Shown piece by piece: positions 33,062 to 46,078 of a stretch of DNA of 64,000 nucleotides. The translations under genes and the position numbers were made by a program. Every line of letters begins with the position of its first letter. Positions within the stretch are counted from its first letter, which is position 1. The DNA is from Megaustenia siamemsis (Eukaryota > Mollusca > Gastropoda > Stylommatophora > Ariophantidae). The notes beneath the pieces were generated by a model. That model worked only from the letters and a program-made list of their open reading frames with translations. It did not search any database and was not told the origin of the DNA. The stretch lies in NCBI GenBank assembly GCA_032433765.1, contig JAVIAB010000156.1:88054650-88118649 (forward strand). The letters are read 5' to 3'.

Positions 33062-33352
33062 CAAACAAAGGAATGAACTAATCAAATGATGGACAAACAA
33101 GGGAATGAACAAATAAAATGATGGACAAACAAGGGAATGAACAAATAAAATGATGGACAAATAAAGAAATGAAGAAACAATATGATGGACAAATAAAGAA
33201 ATGAACAAATAAATTGATGGATAAACAAAGGAATGAGCAAATAAAATGATGGACAAACAAAGAATGAGCAAATAAAATTAAGGATAAATAAAGGAATGAA
33301 CAAATAAAATAATGGACAAATAAAGTAATGAGCAAATAAAATGATGGATAAA
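33062..33352. repeat. 32-bp minisatellite, about 9 copies
   Basis: Units of 32 bp with gatggacaaacaagggaatg and aacaaataaaat. The minus strand is pyrimidine-rich, upstream of the acceptor of exon 32883-32993. Confidence 0.92.
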
Positions 33353-33364
33353 TCTACACAGCCT

Positions 33365-33545
33365 CAACTTCATGAAATGGGGGCAGTTCCCTTACTTTTA
33401 CTGGCGAGAGAACATCTCTGGGACCCCTGTCAAGTGTGTGGCTGGACCTCGAGAGGTGTTTGGGTCAGGAAAAAAAGCAATCTAGCCTCAGTTTGAGCAC
33501 CGAACCTTCAGATCGACACACGAGTTCACTACCCATATTGGGCTA
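33365..33545 (-). mobile_element. Possible second SINE type (minus strand)
   Basis: On the minus strand gtagtgaactcgtgtgtcga and ggttcggtgctc sit at tRNA-like spacing, resembling a decayed box A region and box B. A body of about 130 bp follows. There is no clear target-site duplication or tail, so this is tentative. Confidence 0.35.
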
Positions 33546-33808
33546 TATAGTTGTTTAGTTAACTAGTCAGTTGTTTAGTTAACTAGTCAGTTGTTTAGTT
33601 AACTAGTCAGTTGTTTAGTTAACTAGTCAGTTGTTTAGTTAACTAGTCAGTTGTTTAGTTAACTAGTCAGTTGTTTAGTTAACTAGTCAGTTGTTTAGTT
33701 AACTAGTCAGTTGTTTAGTTAACTAGTCAGTTGTTTAGTTAACTAGTCAGTTGTTTAGTTAACTAGTCAGTTGTTTAGTTAACTAGTCAGTTGTTTAGTT
33801 AACTAGTC
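33546..33808. repeat. 20-bp array, about 13 virtually identical copies
   Basis: Units of ttgtttagttaactagtcag repeat with essentially no differences; agttaact and actagt are palindromic. It abuts the much more diverged GTTA-type repeat. Confidence 0.95.
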
Positions 33809-33859
33809 AATTATTTACTTAGGTATTTAGTTAACTACATAGTTAACTAGGTAGTTAGG

Positions 33860-34048
33860 CCCTGCTTGAAACGTCAATTACTCATCGACGGAAGTAATAT
33901 GAGTACCTCAGAAGTCGGATTTATCTGCCTGTGCGGCGAGGGACCCCTGTGCACACGGCTGCCAGGGAAAAATGGATTAACACTCACAATTAAGTTCCTA
34001 GTCACTAGGGACTTCGTCATAGGTAAAAAGCTGGCGAACGAAAAAAAA
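33860..34048 (+). mobile_element. Unidentified 190-bp insert with A8 end
   Basis: Single-copy sequence interrupts the GTTA-type repeat and ends in eight A before ctatatagtta, as a plus-strand retroposon would. It contains an imperfect palindrome (aagttcctagtcactaggga). No Pol III boxes seen. Flanks ctacatagttaacta and ctatatagttaatta may be target-site duplications, but the target is repetitive. Confidence 0.4.
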
Positions 34049-34409
34049 CTATATAGTTAATTAGTTAGTTAATTACATAATTAGACTAGTAGTTAGTTAA
34101 TTTGCAAGTTAGTTAGCTAGTTAGTTAGTTGATTAGTAAGTTAATTAGCAAGTTAGTTAGTTAGCTAATTAGTTAGATAGCTAGTAAGTTAATTAACAAG
34201 CGAGTTAGTTAGTAAACTAGTTAATTAGATAGTTAGTAAGTTAATTAACAAGCTAGTTAGTTAGTTAACTAGTTAGTTAGATAGTTAGATAGTTAGATAG
34301 TAAATTAATTAGCAAGTTAGTTAGATAATTAATTAGATAGTTAGTAAGTTAATTAACAAGCTAGTTAGTTAGATAGTTAGTTAGATAGTTAGTAAGTTAA
34401 TTAACAAGC

Positions 34410-34460
<51 letters not shown>

Positions 34461-34552
34461 ATAGTTAGTTTGTAAGTTAATTAGCAAGTTAGTTAGTTAG
34501 TTAACCAATTAGTAGATAGTTAGATAGATAGTTAGTAAGTTAATTAACAAGC

Positions 34553-34583
<31 letters not shown>

Positions 34584-35715
34584 ATAGTTAGTTTGTAAGT
34601 TAATTAGCAAGTTAGTTAGTTAGTTAACTAGTTAGTTAGATAGTTAGATAGTAAATTAATTAGCAAGTTGGTTAGTTAGATAATTAATTAGATAGTTAGT
34701 AAGTTAATTAACAAGATAGTTAGTTAGTTAGTGAGTTAGTTAGATAGTTAGTAAGTTAATTAACAAGCTAGTTAGTTAGTTAATTAGTTAGTTAGATAGT
34801 TTGTAAGTTAATTAGCAAGTTAGTTAGTTAGATAACTGGTTAGTTAGATAGTTAGTAAGTTAATTAGCAAGTTAGTTAGTTAGTTAACAAGTTAGTATAT
34901 AGTTAGTTAGTAAGTTAATTAACAAGTAAGATAGTTAGTTAACTAGTTAGTCAGATAGTTAGTTAGTAACTTAATTAGCAAGTTAGTTAGCTAATTAATT
35001 AGATAGTAAATTAATTAACAAGCTAAGTAGTTAGTTAACTAGTTAGTTAGATAGTTAGTTAGTAAGTTAATTAACAAGCTAGTTAGTTAGATAATTAGTT
35101 AGTAAGTTAATTAGCAAATTAGTTAGTTAGCTAATTAATTAGATAGTTAATTAACAAGCTAGTTAGTTAGGTACCTAGTTAGTTAGATAGTTAGTACGTT
35201 ATTTAACAAGTTAATTAGTTAACAAGTTAGTTAGATAGTTAGTAAATTAATTAACAAGCTAGTTAGTTAACTAGTTAATTAGATAGTTAGTTAGTAAGTT
35301 AATTAACAAACTAGTTAGTTATTTAACTAGTTAGTTAGATAGTATATTAATATGTTAATTAGCAAGCTAGTTAGTTAGCTCATTAGTTAGATAGTTAGTA
35401 AGTTAATTAACAAGCTAGTTTGTTAGTTAACTAGTTAGTTAGATAGTTAGCTAGTAAGTTAATTAACCAGCTAGTTCGTTAGTTAACTAGTTAGATAGTT
35501 AGTTAGTAATTTAATTAGCAAGTTAGATTGTTAGCTAGTTAGTTAGATAGACTGTTAGTAAATTAATTAACAAGTTAGTTAGTTAACTAGTTAGATAGTT
35601 AGTTTAATAAGTTAATTAGCAAGTTAGTTAGTTAGTTAACTAGTTAGTTAAATAGTTAGTTAGTAATTTAATTAGCAAGTTAGTTAGTTAACTAATTAGT
35701 TAGGTAGCTAATTAG
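34049..35715. repeat. GTTA-based degenerate satellite, about 1.7 kb
   Basis: Imperfect tetranucleotide-derived repeat (tagttagttaattagcaag, gttagatagttagtaag) with a loose 40-60 bp higher period. Confidence 0.95.
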
Positions 35716-35873
35716 TCAACAGAACATCATCACAGCACATCAGTTATGAGTGCTCGGTTTCACTCTTCAATATATTCATCATCGTGTAGCGACTTTAGAG
35801 AAAACTGGATGTTGTTTTCCTCATTCTCTGTTCATTTGATGCTGACTGACAAGATCTACAACACTCTGCTCAC
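35716..35873. other. Unique intron sequence
   Basis: About 160 bp of single-copy DNA between the GTTA repeat and the candidate exon at 35874. No other signal. Confidence 0.45.
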
Positions 35874-35903
35874 TCTCGTACCGTCTCCACAGTGTACTAT
35901 GTC
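35874..35903 (-). CDS. Possible 30-nt exon of the Rab-effector gene
   Basis: On the minus strand ttcacttgag precedes a frame giving HSTLWRRYE, which ends at ACGAGA|gtgagc, phase 1 to 1. The donor is strong and the acceptor modest. It fits in phase between exons 44501-44555 and 32883-32993, but these also join without it. The acceptor and first bases (cttgag|gacat) recur in every unit of the adjoining 8-kb array. Confidence 0.32.
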
Positions 35904-38900
35904 CTCAAGTGAACAAATCTGTTGAACAATGTCCTCAAGTGAACAAATCTGTTGAACAATGTCCTCAAGTGAAAAAATCTGTTGAACAATGTCCTCAAGT
36001 GAACAAATCTGTTGAACAATGTCCTCAAGTGTACAAAACAGCTGAACAATGTCCTCAAGTGAACATATCTCTTGAACAATGTCCTCAAGTGTACAAATCT
36101 GTTGAACAATATAATCAAGTGACCAAATCTCTTGAAAAATGACCTCAAGCGGACAACTCTGTTGAACGATGTTTTCAAGTGAACTATGTCCTCAAGTAAA
36201 CAAATCTGTTGAACAATGTCCTCAAGTGAACAAATCTGGCGAACAATGTCCTTAAGTGAACAAATCTGGCGAACAATATCCTTAAGTGGACAATGTCCTC
36301 AAATAAACAAATCTGTTGAATAATGTCCTCAAGTGAACAAATTTGGCGAACAATGTCCTTAAGTGAACAATGTCCTCAAATAAACAAATCTGTTGAATAA
36401 TGTCCTCAAGTGAACAAATATGTTGAATAATGTCCTCGAGTGAACAATGTCCTCAAGCAAACAAATCTGTTGAAAAATAACCTCGATTGAACAATGTCTC
36501 AAGCAAACAAATCTGTTGAATAATGTCCTCAAGTGAACAATGTCCTCAAGCAAACAAATCTGTTGAACAATGTACTCAAGTGAACAATGTCCTCAAATAA
36601 ACAAATCTGTTGAATAATGTCCTCAAGTGAACAATGTCCTCAAGTGAACAATGTCCTCAAGTTAACAAATATGTTGAACAATGTCCTCAAATAAACAAAT
36701 CTGTTGAATAATGTCCCCAAGAGAATAATCTTTTCAAAAAAACAAATATGTTGAACAATGTCCTCAAATAAACAAATCTGTTGAATAATGTCCTCAAGTG
36801 AACAATGTCCTCAAGCAAAAAAATCTTTTGAATAATGTCCTCAAGTGAACAATGTCCTCAAGCAAACAAATCTTTTGAATAATGTCCTCAGTGAACAATG
36901 TCCTCAAAGTAAACAAATATGTTGAACAATGTCCTCAAATAAACAAATCTGTTGAACAATGTCCTAAATTGAACAATGTCATCAAATAATAAAATCTGTC
37001 GAACAATGTCCTCAAGTAAGCAAATCTGTTGAATAATGTCCTCAAATGAACAAATATGTTGAATAATGTTCAAAAGTGAACAATGTCCTCAAGCAAGCAC
37101 ATCTGTTGAATAATGTCCTCAAGTGAACAATGTCCTCAAGTAAACAAATCTGTTAATAATGTCTTCAGGCAAACAAATCTGTTGAATAATGTCCTCAAGT
37201 GAACAATGTCCTCAAGCAAACAAATCTGTTGAACAATGTCCTCAAGTGAACAATGTCCTCAAGTAAACAAATATGTTGAACAATGTCCTCAAATAAACAA
37301 ATCTGTTGAATAATATCCTCAAGTGAACAATGTCCTCAAGTAAACAAATCTGTTGAATAATGTCCCCAAGAGAATAATGTCCTCAAATAAACAAATATGT
37401 TGAACAATGTCCTCAAGTAAACAAATCTGTTGAACAATGTCCTCAAGTGAACAAATATGTTGAACAATGTCCTCAAGTAAACAAATCTGTTGAATAATGT
37501 CCTCAAGTGAACAAATATGTTGAATAATGTTCTCAAGTGAACAATGTCCTCAAGCAAACAAACCTGTTGAATAATGTCCTCAAGTGAACAATGTCCTCAA
37601 GCAAACAAATCTGTTGAATAATGTCCTAAAGTGAACAATGTCCTCAAGTAAACAAATCTATTGAATAATGTCCTGAAGCAAACAAATCTGTTGAATAATG
37701 TCCTCAAGAGAACAATGTCCTCAAGCAAACAAATCTGTTGAATAATGTCCTCAAGTGAACAATGTCCTCAAGTAAACAAATATGTTGAACAATGTCCTCA
37801 AATAAACAAATCTATTGAATAATGTCCTCAAGTGAACAATGTCCTCAAGTAAACAAAACTGTTGGATAATGTCCTCAATTGAACAATGTCCTCAAATAAA
37901 CAATTCTGTTCAACAATGTCCTCAAATAAACAATTCTGTTAAACAATGTCCTCAAGTGTACAAATCAGCTGAACAATGTCCTCAAGTGAACATATCTCTT
38001 GAACAATGTCCTCAAGTGTACAAATCTGTTGAACAATATAATCAAGTGAACAAATCTCTTGAACAATGTCCTCAAGCGGACAATTCTGTTAAACGATGTT
38101 TTCAAGTGAACTATGTCCTCAAGGAAACAAATCTGTTGAACAATGTCCTTAAGTGAACAAATCTGGCGAACAATGTCCTTAAGTGAACAAATCTGGAGAA
38201 CAATGTCCTCAAGTCAACAATGTCCTCAAGTGAATAAATATGTTGAATAATATCCTCAAGTGAACAATGTCCTCAAGCAAACATATCTGTTGAATAATGT
38301 CCTGAAGAGAACAATGTCCTCAAGTAAAGAAATCTGTTAATAATGTCCTCAAGTATACAAATCTGTTGAATAATGTCCCCAAGAGAATAATGTCCTCAAA
38401 TAAACAAATCTGTTGAACAATGTCCTCAAGTAATCAAATCTGTTGAATAATGTCCTCAAGAGAACAATGTCCTCAAGTAAACAAATCTGTTGAATAATGT
38501 CCTCAAGTGAACAAATATGTTGAATAATGTTCACAAGTGAACAATGTCCTCGAGCAAACTAATCTGTTGAATAATGTTCTCAAATGAACAATGTCCTCAA
38601 GTAAACAAATCTGTTGAATAATGTCCTCCTCAAGCAAACAAATCTGTTGAATAATGTCCTCAAATGAACAATGTCCTCAAGCAATCAAATCTGCTGAATA
38701 ATATCCTCAAGTGAACATAGTCCTCAAATAAACAAATATGTTGAACGATGTCCTCAAATAAACAAATCTGTTGAATAATATCCTCAAGTGAACAATGTCC
38801 TCAAGTAAACAAATCTGTTGAATAATGTCCCAAAGAGAATAATGTCCTCAAATCAACAAATATGTTGAACAATGTCCTCAAGTAAACAAATCTGTTGAAC

Positions 38901-41900
38901 AATGTCCTCAAGTGAACAAAAATGTTGAACAATGTCATGAAGTAAACAAATCTGTTGAATAATGTCCTCAAGTGAACAAATATGTTGAATAATGTTCTCA
39001 AGTGAACAATGTCCTCAAGCAAAAAAACCTGTTGAATAATGTCCTCAAGTGAACAATGTCCTCAAGCAAACAAATCTGTTGAATAATGTCCTAAAGTGAA
39101 CAATGTCCTCAAGTAAACAAATCTGTTGAATAATGTCCTCAAGCAAACAAATCTGTTGAATAATGTCCTCAAGAGAACAATGTCCTCAAGCAAACAAATC
39201 TTTTGAATAATGTCCTCAAGTGAACAATGTCCTCAAATCAACAAATATGTTGAACAATGTCCTCAAGTAAACAAATCTGTTGAACAATATCCTCAAGTGA
39301 ACAAATATGTTGAACAATGTCCTCAAGTAAACAAATCTGTTGAATAATGTCCTCAAGTGAACAAATATGTTGAATAATGTTCTCAAGTGAACAATGTCCT
39401 CAAGCAAAAAAACCTGTTGAATAATGTCCTCAAGTGAACAATGTCCTCAAGCAAACAAATCTGTTGAATAATGTCCTAAAGTGAACAATGTCCTCAAGTA
39501 AACAAATCTGTTGAATAATGTCCTCAAACAAACAAATCTGTTGAATAATGTCCTCAAGAGAACAATGTCCTCAAGCAAACAAATCTTTTGAATAATGTCC
39601 TCTAGTGAACAATGTCCTCAAGTAAACAAATATGTTGAACAATGTCCTCAAATAAACAAATCTTTTGAATAATGTCCTCAAGTGAACAATGTCCTCAAGT
39701 AAACAAAACTGTTGGATAATGTCCTCAATTGAACAATGTCCTCAAATAAACAATTTTTTTCAACAATGTCCTCAAATAAACAATTCTGTTAAACAATGTC
39801 CTCAAGTGTACAAATCTGTTGAACAATATAATCAAGTGAACAAATCTCTTGAACAATGTCCTCAAGCGACAATTCTGTTAAACGATGTTTTCAAGTGAAC
39901 TATGTCCTCAAGTAAACAAATCTGTTGAACAATGTCCTTAAGTGAACAAATCTGGCGAACAATGTACTTAAGTGAACAAATCTGGAGAACAATGTCCTCA
40001 AGTCAACAATGTCCTCAAGTAAACAAATCTGATGAACAATGCCCTCAAGTGAACAATGTCCTCAAGTAAACAAATCTGTTGAATAATGTCCTCAAGTGAA
40101 TAAATATGTTGAATAATATCCTCAAGTGAACAATGTCCTCAAGCAAACAAATCTGTTGAAAAATGACCTCGAGTGAACAATGTCCTCAAGCAAACAAATC
40201 TGTTGAATAATGTCCTGATGTGAACAATGTCCTCAAGTAAAGAAATCTGTTAATAATGTCCTCAAGTAAACAAATCTGTTGAATAATGTCCCCAAGAGAA
40301 TAATGTCCTCAAATAAACAAATATGTTGAACAATGTCCTCAAGTAATCAAATCTGTTGAACAATGTCCTCAAGAGAACAATATCCTCAAGTAAACAAATC
40401 TGTTGAATAATGTCCTCAAGTGAACAAATATGTTGAATAATGTCCTCAAGTGAACAATGTCCTCGAGCAAACTAATCTGTTGAATAATATCCTCAAGTGA
40501 ACATAGTCCTCAAATAAACAAATATGTTGAATAACGTCCTGAAGTGAACAATGTCCTCAAGTAGACAAATATGTTGAACAATGTCATCAAATAAACAAAT
40601 CTGTTGAATAATGTCCTCAAGTGAACAATGTCCTCAAGTAAACAAATCTGTTGAATAATGTCCTCAAGCAAACAAATCTGTTGAATAATGTTCTCAAATG
40701 AACAATGTCCTCAAGTAAACAAATCTGTTGAATAATGTCCTCAAGCAAACAAATCTGTTGAATAATGTCCTCAAATGAACAATGTTCTCAAGCAATCAAA
40801 TCTGTTGAATAATATCCTCAAGTGAACATAGTCCTCAAATAAACAAATATGTTGAATAACGTCCTGAAGTGAACAATGTCCTCAAGTAGACAAATATGTT
40901 GAACAATGTCATCAAATAAACAAATCTGTTGAATAATGTCCTCAAGTGAACAATGTCCTCAAGTAAACAAATCTGTTGGATAATGTCCTCAATTGAACAA
41001 TGTCCTCAAATAAACAAATCTGTTCAACAATGTCCTCAAGTAAACAAATCTGTTGAAAAATGTCCTCAAGTAAACAAATTTGGCGAATAATGTCCTCAAG
41101 TGAACAATGTCCTCAAGTAAACAAATATGTTGAATAATGTCCCCAAGTGAATAATGTCCTCAAGTGAATAATATCCTCAAATAAACAAATCTGTTGAACA
41201 ATGCCCTTAAGTAAACATACCTGTTGAATAATGTCCTCAATTGGATAATGTCCTCAAGTGAATAATGTCCTCAAGTGAATAATATCCTCAGGCAAATAAA
41301 TCGGTTGAACAATGTCCTCAAGTGAACAATGTCCTGGAGTAAATAAATCTGTTGAACAATGGCCTCAAGTGAACAATGTCCTTAAGTAAACAAATCTGTT
41401 GAACAATGTCCTCAAGTGAACAATTTCATCAAGTAAACAAATTTGGCGAATAATGTCCTCAAGTGAACAATGTCATAAAGTAAACAAAACTGTTGAATAA
41501 TGTCCTCAATTGAATATTGTCCTCAATTGAATAATGTCCTCAAGTGAATAATGTTCTCAAGCAAATAAATCTGTTAAACAATATTTTGAAGTGAATGATG
41601 TCCTCAAGCAAATAAATATGTTGAGCAATGTCCTCAAGTGAATAATGTCCTCAAGCAAATAAATCTGTTGAACAATGTCTTCAAGTGAATAATGTCCTCA
41701 AGTAAACAAATCTGTTGAACAATGTCCTTAAGTAAACATACCTTTTGTAATAATGTCCTCAATTGGATAATGTCCTCAAGTGAATAATGTCCTCAAGTGA
41801 ATAATATCCTCAAGCAAATAAATCGGTTGAACAATGTCCTCAAGTGAACAATGTCCTCAAGTAAACAAATCTGTTGAACAATGTCCTCAAATGAACAATG

Positions 41901-44145
41901 TCATTAAGTAAACAAATCTGTTGAACAATGTCCTCAAGTGAACGATTTCATCAAGTAAACAAATTTGGCGAATAATGTCCTCAAGTGAACAATGTCATAA
42001 AGTAAACAAACCTGTTGAATAATGTCCTCAATTGAATATTGTCCTCAATTGAATAATGTCCTCAAGTGAATAATGTTCTCAAGCAAATAAATCTGTTAAA
42101 CAATATTTTCAAGTGAATAATGTCCTCAAGCAAATAAATATGTTGAGCAATGTCCTTGAGTGAATAATATCCTCAAATAAACAAATCTGTTGAACAATAT
42201 CCTCAAGTGAACAATGTCCTCAAGTAAACAAATCTGTTGAACAATGTCCTCAAGTGAACAATGTCCTCAAATAAACAAATCTGGCGAATAGTGTCCTCAA
42301 ATGAACAATGTCCTCAAGTAAACAAATCTGTTGAACAATGTCCTCAATTGAATAATGTCCTCATTTGAATAATGTCCTCAATTGAATATGTTCTCAAGCA
42401 TATAAATCTGTTGAACAATGTCCTCAAGTGAATAATGTCCTCAAGTAAATAAATTTGTTGAACAATGTCCTCAAGTGAACAATGTCCTCAAGTAAACAAA
42501 TCTGTTGAACAATGTCCTCAAGTGAATAATGTCCTCAAATAAACAAATCTGTTGAACAATGTCCTCAAGTGAACAATGCCCTCAAGTAAACAAATCTTTT
42601 GAGCAATGTCCTCAATTGAACAATGTCCTCAAATAAACAAATCTGTTGAACAATGTCCTGTATTGAACAATGTCCTCATGTGAACAATGTCCTCAAATAA
42701 ACAAATCTGTTGAACAATTTCCTCAATTGAACAATGTCCTCAAATAAACAAATCTGTTGAACAATTTTCTCAAGTGAACAATGTCCTCAAGCAAATAAAT
42801 CGGTTGAACAATGTCCTCAAGTGAACAATGTCCTCAAGTAAACAAATCTGTTGAACAATGTCCTCAAATGAACAATGTCATTAAGTAAACAAATCTGTTG
42901 AACAATGTCCTCAAGTGAACGATTTCATCAAGTAAACAAATTTGGCGAATAATGTCCTCAAGTGAACAATGTCATAAAGTAAACAAACCTGTTGAATAAT
43001 GTCCTCAATTGAATATTGTCCTCAATTGAATAATGTCCTCAAGTGAATAATGTTCTCAAGCAAATAAATCTGTTAAACAATATTTTCAAGTGAATAATGT
43101 CCTCAAGCAAATAAATATGTTGAGCAATGTCCTTGAGTGAATAATATCCTCAAATAAACAAATCTGTTGAACAATATCCTCAAGTGAACAATGTCCTCAA
43201 GTAAACAAATCTGTTGAACAATGTCCTCAAGTGAACAATGTCCTCAAATAAACAAATCTGGCGAATAGTGTCCTCAAATGAACAATGTCCTCAAGTAAAC
43301 AAATCTGTTGAACAATGTCCTCAATTGAATAATGTCCTCATTTGAATAATGTCCTCAATTGAATATGTTCTCAAGCATATAAATCTGTTGAACAATGTCC
43401 TCAAGTGAATAATGTCCTCAAGTAAATAAATTTGTTGAACAATGTCCTCAAGTGAACAATGTCCTCAAGTAAACAAATCTGTTGAACAATGTCCTCAAGT
43501 GAATAATGTCCTCAAATAAACAAATCTGTTGAACAATGTCCTCAAGTGAACAATGCCCTCAAGTAAACAAATCTTTTGAGCAATGTCCTCAATTGAACAA
43601 TGTCCTCAAATAAACAAATCTGTTGAACAATGTCCTGTATTGAACAATGTCCTCATGTGAACAATGTCCTCAAATAAACAAATCTGTTGAACAATTTCCT
43701 CAATTGAACAATGTCCTCAAATAAACAAATCTGTTGAACAATTTTCTCAAGTGAACAATGTCCTCAAGTAAACAAATCTGTTTAACAATGTCCTCAAGTG
43801 AATAATGTCCTCAAGTAAACAAATGTGTTGAACAATGTCCTCAATTGAATAATGTCCTCAAATAAACAAATCTGTTGAACAATGTCCTCAAGTGAATAAT
43901 GTCCTCAAGTAAACAAATCTGTTGAACAATGTCCTCAATTGAACAATGTCCTCAAGTAAACAAATCTGTTAAACAATGTCCTCCTCAATTGAACAATGTC
44001 CCGAAATAAACAAATCTGTTGAACAATGTCCCCTAAGTAAACAAATCTGTTGAACAATGTCCTCAAGTGAACAATGTCCTCAAGTAAACAAATCTGTTGA
44101 ACAATGTCTTCTAGTGAACAATGTCCTCAATTGAACAAATCTGTT
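35904..44145. repeat. 8.2-kb composite minisatellite (17- and 30-bp units)
   Basis: Built from gaacaatgtcctcaagt (17 bp) and gaacaatgtcctcaagtgaa plus caaatctgtt (30 bp), often paired as a 47-bp unit. Higher-order structure is clear: a marker block with ataatcaagtg and cctcaagcg recurs at about 36.1, 38.0 and 39.8 kb; a 326-bp step joins 40.5 and 40.8 kb; and 41.82-42.78 kb is repeated almost exactly at 42.80-43.76 kb. Confidence 0.95.
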
Positions 44146-44640
44146 GAACCCAGGTTACTGGAGGTAATCGCGTGCTAGACACATTCATGTCCCGTCTTTC
44201 AAGCATCGAAGAGTAATGAAATCTGCACCGCTCTAGATGATGTGGCTTTTGTACAAGCACGAATTTTCGTGTATTCCTTGCTTATCTTTGCGAGAGCTTT
44301 CAAAGAACTATGTAGCCACTTCTCATTGGTTGCAGCACTCTCAATACTTTTGTTGTGTACGACGTCTATCAGTTCGGCAATTCTTTACCAGTCGCTGACC
44401 AATGTCCACGTACCGGATTGCCAGCACTTGCTGCCCTGCCTTTCATTGACGTAAAGCGATCTCATCCACTCTCACACAACGACACGTTCAACGCCTTCAC
44501 CTTTCAGCGACCCAACCAAGGATGCGACCAGTCGTATCTTTCTGATCAATCTGCTCTAGTGAACCAGTATCGTCCTATTCTGGTCTTCGCTCAACACAGA
44601 CCGCAAGTTGATGTCTTGTTGAGACACCTCACAGAACTAC
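44146..44640. other. Unique 0.5-kb island around exon 44501-44555
   Basis: Single-copy DNA with coding-like frames on both strands. Apart from the exon at 44501-44555, the minus strand has a 62-codon frame ending at a TGA near 44215, containing TNEKWLHSSLKALAKISKEY and TKIRACTKATSSRAVQ. It has no clear acceptor. A plus-strand frame contains DTFNAFTFQRPNQGCDQ. I do not recognise either. Confidence 0.4.
44501..44555 (-). CDS. Rab-effector gene, end of Rab-binding helix (SHD2)
   Basis: Minus-strand exon after ggttcactag, ending at CTGAAAG|gtgaag, phase 0 to 1, 18 codons. The peptide is SRLIRKIRLVASLVGSLK. Joined to the previous exon it gives FGSSVV-SRLIRKIRL, which parallels the FGSxKVxxxLYRKxRL stretch that closes the Rab-binding domain in MyRIP and melanophilin. 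The acceptor tract is short; the family match and the phase support it. Confidence 0.6.
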
Positions 44641-46076
44641 TTACACATAACACAAGCTGGTGTCTTGTTGAGACACCTCACATAACTACTTACATATACT
44701 GCAAGCTGTCTTGTTGAGACACCTCACAGATCTACTTACACATAACACAAGCTGGTGTCTTGTTGAGACACCTCACAGAACTACTTACACATAACACAAG
44801 CTGGTGTCTTGTTGAGACACCTCACAGATCTACTTACATATACTGCAAGCTGGTGTCTTATTGAGACACCTCACAGATCTACTTACACATAACACAAGCT
44901 GGTGTCTTGTTGAGACACCTCACAGAACTACTTACACATAACACAAGCTGGTGTCTTGTTGAGACACCTCACATAACTACTTACATATACTGCAAGCTGT
45001 CTTGTTGAGACACCTCACAGAACTACTTACACATAACGCAAGCTGATGCCTTGTTGAGACACCTCACATAACTACTTACATATACTGCAAGCTGTCTTGT
45101 TGAGACACCTCACAGAACTACTTACATAGACCGCATGCAGTCTTGTTGAGACACCTCACAGAACTACTTACACATAACGCAAGCTGATGCCTTGTTGAGA
45201 CACCTCACATAACTACTTACATATACTGCAAGCTGTCTTGTTGAGACACCTCACAGAACTACTTACATAGACTGCAAGCTGGTGTCTTGTTGAGACACCT
45301 CACAGAACTATTTACACATAACGCAAGCTGATGTCTTGTTGAGACACCTCACAGAACTACTTACATATACTGCAAGCTGGTGTCTTCTTGAGACACCTCA
45401 CAGAACTACTTACATAGACTGCAAGCTGATGTCTTGTTGAGACACCTCACAGAACTACTTACATATACTGCAAGCTGGTGTCTTGTTGAGACACCTCACA
45501 GAACTATTTACACATAACGCAAGCTGATGTCTTGTTGAGACACCTCACAGAACTACTTACATAGACCGCAAGCAGTCTTGTTGAGACACCTCACAGAACT
45601 ACTTACATAGACCGCATGCAGTCTTGTTGAGACACCTCACAGAACTACTTACACAAACAGCAAGCTGATGCCTTGTTGAGACACCTCACAGAACTACTTA
45701 CACAGACAGCAAGCTGATGCCTTGTTGAGACACCTCACAGAACTACTTACATACACTGCAAACTGATGTCTTGTTGAGACACCTCACAGTACTACTTACA
45801 CAGACAGCAAGCTGATGCCTTGTTGAGACACCTCACAGAACTACTTACACATAATGCAAGCTGATGTCTTGTTGAGACACCTCACAGAACTACTTACACA
45901 TAACGCAAGCTGATGCCTTGTTGAGACACCTCACAAAACTACTTACACATAACGCAAGCTGATGTCTTGTTGAGACACCTCACAGATCTACTTACACATA
46001 ACGCAAGCTGATGTCTTGTTGAGACACCTCACAGACCTACTTACATAGACCGCAAGCTGTCTTGTTGAGACACCTC
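44625..46076. repeat. 49-bp minisatellite carrying a splice-donor copy, about 29 units
   Basis: Units of 49 bp with ttgttgagacacctcacaga and actacttacacataac. Some units lack 4 bp (gctgtcttg). On the minus strand each reads tagttctgtgaggtgtctca, close to the end of exon 46079-46157 and its donor (tagtt|gtgaggtgtctca). The array thus starts at, and copies, that splice junction. Confidence 0.95.
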
Positions 46077-46078
46077 AC

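Noticed and set aside
33400..33970. Homology between the inserts at 33.4 and 33.9 kb (shared gggacccctgt)
   Set aside because: The match is short and not supported by flanking similarity; probably chance.
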